Source: Gammaproteobacteria bacterium HGW-Gammaproteobacteria-14 (GTDB lineage Bacteria > Pseudomonadota > Gammaproteobacteria > Pseudomonadales > Alcanivoracaceae). From it: a DNA stretch of 8,392 nucleotides. The stretch covers positions 1 through 8,392 of the forward strand of contig PGZG01000078.1 of NCBI GenBank assembly GCA_002840115.1. The letters run 5' to 3'. The notes under the pieces were generated by a model. It made no database searches. It saw only the letters and a list, made by a program, of their open reading frames with translations, and had not been told where the DNA came from. How positions within the stretch are numbered: position 1 is the stretch's first letter; each line of letters begins with the position of its first letter. Positions 6,824-8,392 of the stretch are shown piece by piece. The translations under genes and the position numbers were made by a program.

Positions 6824-8002
6824 ATGAAACAGAAAATGATGGCCACACTACTACTGCTCATTGGCATCATGGCCCTGTCGTCTGCCCATGCAGAAACCGT
6901 AGCCATGAGTGATAATCAGCGGGCAGAACTAGCCAAAATCGCACCAGGTCTTACCATCACCCCGGCACTGGCAGAGCAGCTGCGCGCCACTGCCTATGAT
7001 CAATCGCTGACTATTCCTGAGCGAGTTTCCGCAATCCGTAAACTCGCGGGCTACCCCGACGGCGAGCTGATCAAGCGCACTGTTTGCATCTGGGATATTG
7101 CGGGTCGGTCCGGACCGATTTTCTCTGCCGCCCAGGATCAGCGCAGTCAGATCATGGAATATGGCGTTGATGTAGAGCTGGTGCCCTACACCAGCGAATC
7201 AGTGATGGCCGAAGACCTGAAATCCCAGCGCTGCGACGCTGCACTTATGACCGGTTTGCGGGCACGGCTGTTTCATCGTTATAGCGGTACCATTGACTCT
7301 GTTGGCGGCGTGCCGGACGAAGAGCATATGCGTGTACTGATGCAAGCAGTTAATCACCCGCGTAACGCACACCGCATGGTCAGTGGTGAATATGTGGTGC
7401 TGGGCATTGCCCCCGCCGGCGCCGCCTATGTCTTCGTCAACGACAGATCCATTAGCAGCCTGGCGAAAGCTGCAGGAAAGAAAGTCGCGGTACTGGACTA
7501 CGATCGTACTCAGGCAGAAATGGTGTCACAGATTGGCGCCACACCGATTGCAACGGATATTGTCAGCGCCCCAAATATGTTCAACAACGGTGTTGTTGAT
7601 GTACTAGCCGCACCATTAGTCGCCTATGAAGTTCTGGAGCTTTACAAAGGCATGAGCCCCAACGGTGGCATCGTGCGCTTTCCTTTAGCGCAAATTTCCA
7701 TGCAGCTCATTGGCCGCCATGAAAAATTTCCCAATGAAATTGCGCAACTTGTTCGCGAGGCCTTTCTCGCCGGGTTCGATATGATTTTAGAACGACTGGC
7801 GGAAGAAACGGCAAAGGTATCTCCGCATTGGTGGATTGACATTCCAGAGAGAGATCAGCAGGAGTACGAAATCATGATGCAGCAGGCCAGGCTACATCTA
7901 CGTGATCAGGGTTACTATGACCCGGAAATGCTAGCGCTTCAGCGACGCGTTCGCTGTCGGTTTGATGGTTCTCGCTCAGAGTGCGTTAACCCGGTGGAGT
8001 AA
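6824..8002 (+). CDS. Putative periplasmic solute-binding protein, AdeT1/2-like family (copy 2)
   Basis: Paralogue of the preceding gene, 392 residues, predicted exported and of the same AdeT1/2-like, TRAP-related binding family. The signal peptide covers 1-23 (MKQKMMATLLLLIGIMAL, ending AHA before Glu24). The N-terminal extension covers about 24-84. The binding domain starts at TVCIWDIAGRSGP (86-98) and includes RCDAALMTGLRARLF (136-150), KKVAVLDYD (219-227), MFNNGVVDVLAAPL (252-265), YEVLELYKGMSPNGG (268-282) and HWWIDIPERD (335-344). The four cysteines (88, 137, 378, 387) match copy 1 exactly. AAGGA eight bases before the ATG at 6824 supports this start, and upstream in-frame TTG or ATG codons would place residues before the signal peptide. 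The 52-bp gap after copy 1 suggests co-transcription, ending at the stem-loop at 8039-8079. Substitutions cluster at 310-330 (REAFLAGFDM against RESSFEQYDR in copy 1), so the two may differ in ligand or partner. Ligand and transporter partner are unknown. Confidence 0.75.
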   Translation: MKQKMMATLLLLIGIMALSSAHAETVAMSDNQRAELAKIAPGLTITPALAEQLRATAYDQSLTIPERVSAIRKLAGYPDGELIKRTVCIWDIAGRSGPIFSAAQDQRSQIMEYGVDVELVPYTSESVMAEDLKSQRCDAALMTGLRARLFHRYSGTIDSVGGVPDEEHMRVLMQAVNHPRNAHRMVSGEYVVLGIAPAGAAYVFVNDRSISSLAKAAGKKVAVLDYDRTQAEMVSQIGATPIATDIVSAPNMFNNGVVDVLAAPLVAYEVLELYKGMSPNGGIVRFPLAQISMQLIGRHEKFPNEIAQLVREAFLAGFDMILERLAEETAKVSPHWWIDIPERDQQEYEIMMQQARLHLRDQGYYDPEMLALQRRVRCRFDGSRSECVNPVE

Positions 8003-8038
8003 GCTTTTCTCTCAGAGTCTTATGGCGTTTTCTAATGC

Positions 8039-8079
8039 TGGGTTTTGATGTAATGCCTTCGTACATACATCAAAACCCA
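8039..8079 (+). terminator. Stem-loop terminator candidate between convergent genes
   Basis: TGGGTTTTGATGTA (8039-8052) pairs perfectly with TACATCAAAACCCA (8066-8079) across a 13-base loop. It lies 37 bp after the second AdeT-like stop and 22 bp before the stop of the convergent ABC1-like gene. Downstream on the plus strand is an A/T-rich stretch (TCATTATTTATT) rather than a clean T-run, and nothing T-rich follows on the minus strand. It therefore most likely ends the plus-strand transcript. The stem has only 5 G-C pairs of 14, which is AT-rich for an intrinsic terminator. Confidence 0.6.
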
Positions 8080-8100
8080 AGTCATTATTTATTCATAATT

Positions 8101-8392
8101 TCAATGCATATAACCTTTCGGTAATTCCAGCTCATCAAGCCCGCCCCAGACATCCACTCGGTTGTCGGAAAACAAATCCAGCTCCGGGGCCAATGCCTGT
8201 ACATAGCGATCAAAATACAGGAACTGTTTTAACAGCAGGGCAAACTCGCGGGGGAAGCGAATGCCATGCTCCTCACCAACACGAATCAGATCCAGCAACA
8301 GTCGATTCACTTCACGATCGTTGCGATCACCCTGCACCAGGCTGGCGGGATCCACATTCACCAACCGGTCCTGGAGCTTTTCAATATCCGCC
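8101..8392 (-). CDS. C-terminal end of an ABC1/AarF-type atypical kinase-like protein (5' end outside window)
   Basis: The minus-strand frame is open from the right edge and ends at TGA (8101-8103), giving the last 96 residues. The apparent TTG start at 8364 is only internal. The segment RFPREFALLLKQFLYFDRYVQALAPELDLFSDN resembles the helical C-terminal part of ABC1 (ADCK/AarF/UbiB) atypical kinases, where a proline-basic-acidic step leads into a leucine-rich helix and a final APxLDL motif. The chain ends at ELPKGYMH with no transmembrane helices. That argues against canonical UbiB, which ends in two membrane helices, and for one of its soluble paralogues. The kinase core and ATP-binding residues lie outside the window, so neither activity nor function can be judged. 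It converges on the AdeT-like pair with a stem-loop between them. Confidence 0.55.
   Translation of the reverse strand, partial: ADIEKLQDRLVNVDPASLVQGDRNDREVNRLLLDLIRVGEEHGIRFPREFALLLKQFLYFDRYVQALAPELDLFSDNRVDVWGGLDELELPKGYMH

Larger units (their letters stand above)
5584..8002 (+). repeat. Tandem gene duplication (two AdeT-like paralogues)
   Basis: Copy 1 from residue 88 and copy 2 from residue 85 align without gaps to their last residue. By hand I count 200 identities in 308 positions, about 65%. At DNA level most synonymous sites have drifted. Two patches remain nearly intact: 23 identical bases at 6406-6428 and 7637-7659 (coding ELYKGMSP), and 23 of 24 bases at the 3' ends, 6748-6771 and 7979-8002 (coding ECVNPVE). 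The duplication is therefore old rather than recent. Confidence 0.85.

Overview
The window looks like chromosomal core DNA of a gammaproteobacterium in the Pseudomonas/Cellvibrio/Alcanivorax-type breadth (GC content moderately high by eye). The main reason is gene order: gyrA running divergently from a mtaD-ubiG-mupP-yciK series is the arrangement I know from Pseudomonas. MupP-type peptidoglycan recycling is also absent from E. coli and typical of that group. The genus cannot be fixed from this sequence. I see no tRNA, rRNA, CRISPR array, insertion sequence, integrase or phage gene.

Layout. Positions 1-1600 (minus strand) hold the N-terminal 533 codons of gyrA, cut by the left edge. Positions 1601-1861 are a divergent control region with a good extended -10 for gyrA, a GC-rich hairpin in the gyrA leader, a small direct repeat and a -10-like box for the plus-strand operon. 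Positions 1862-4575 hold three tightly packed plus-strand genes: mtaD (MTA/SAH deaminase), ubiG (ubiquinone O-methyltransferase, 4-bp overlap with mtaD) and mupP (MurNAc-6-phosphate phosphatase, 3 bp after ubiG). yciK (short-chain dehydrogenase) follows after 77 bp, at 4653-5420.

After a 163-bp gap containing an 8-bp inverted repeat come two tandem paralogues, 5584-6771 and 6824-8002. Both encode exported proteins that I recognise as the AdeT1/2-like putative solute-binding family, related to TRAP-type periplasmic binding proteins. They are about 65% identical over their last 308 residues (hand count). Each carries an extra helical-looking N-terminal stretch of about 65 residues between the signal peptide and the binding domain. 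No transporter membrane gene is visible next to them. They end at a 14-bp perfect stem-loop (8039-8079), beyond which lies the convergent C-terminal end of an ABC1/AarF-type kinase-like protein, cut by the right edge.

How the genes relate. The first four plus-strand genes are housekeeping functions (purine-thioether salvage, quinone synthesis, cell-wall recycling, an uncharacterised oxidoreductase). MtaD and UbiG may be linked through S-adenosylhomocysteine, the by-product of UbiG that some MtaD enzymes deaminate. The tandem solute-binding pair is the part least explained by known biology and is where the accessory or novel content of this window lies.
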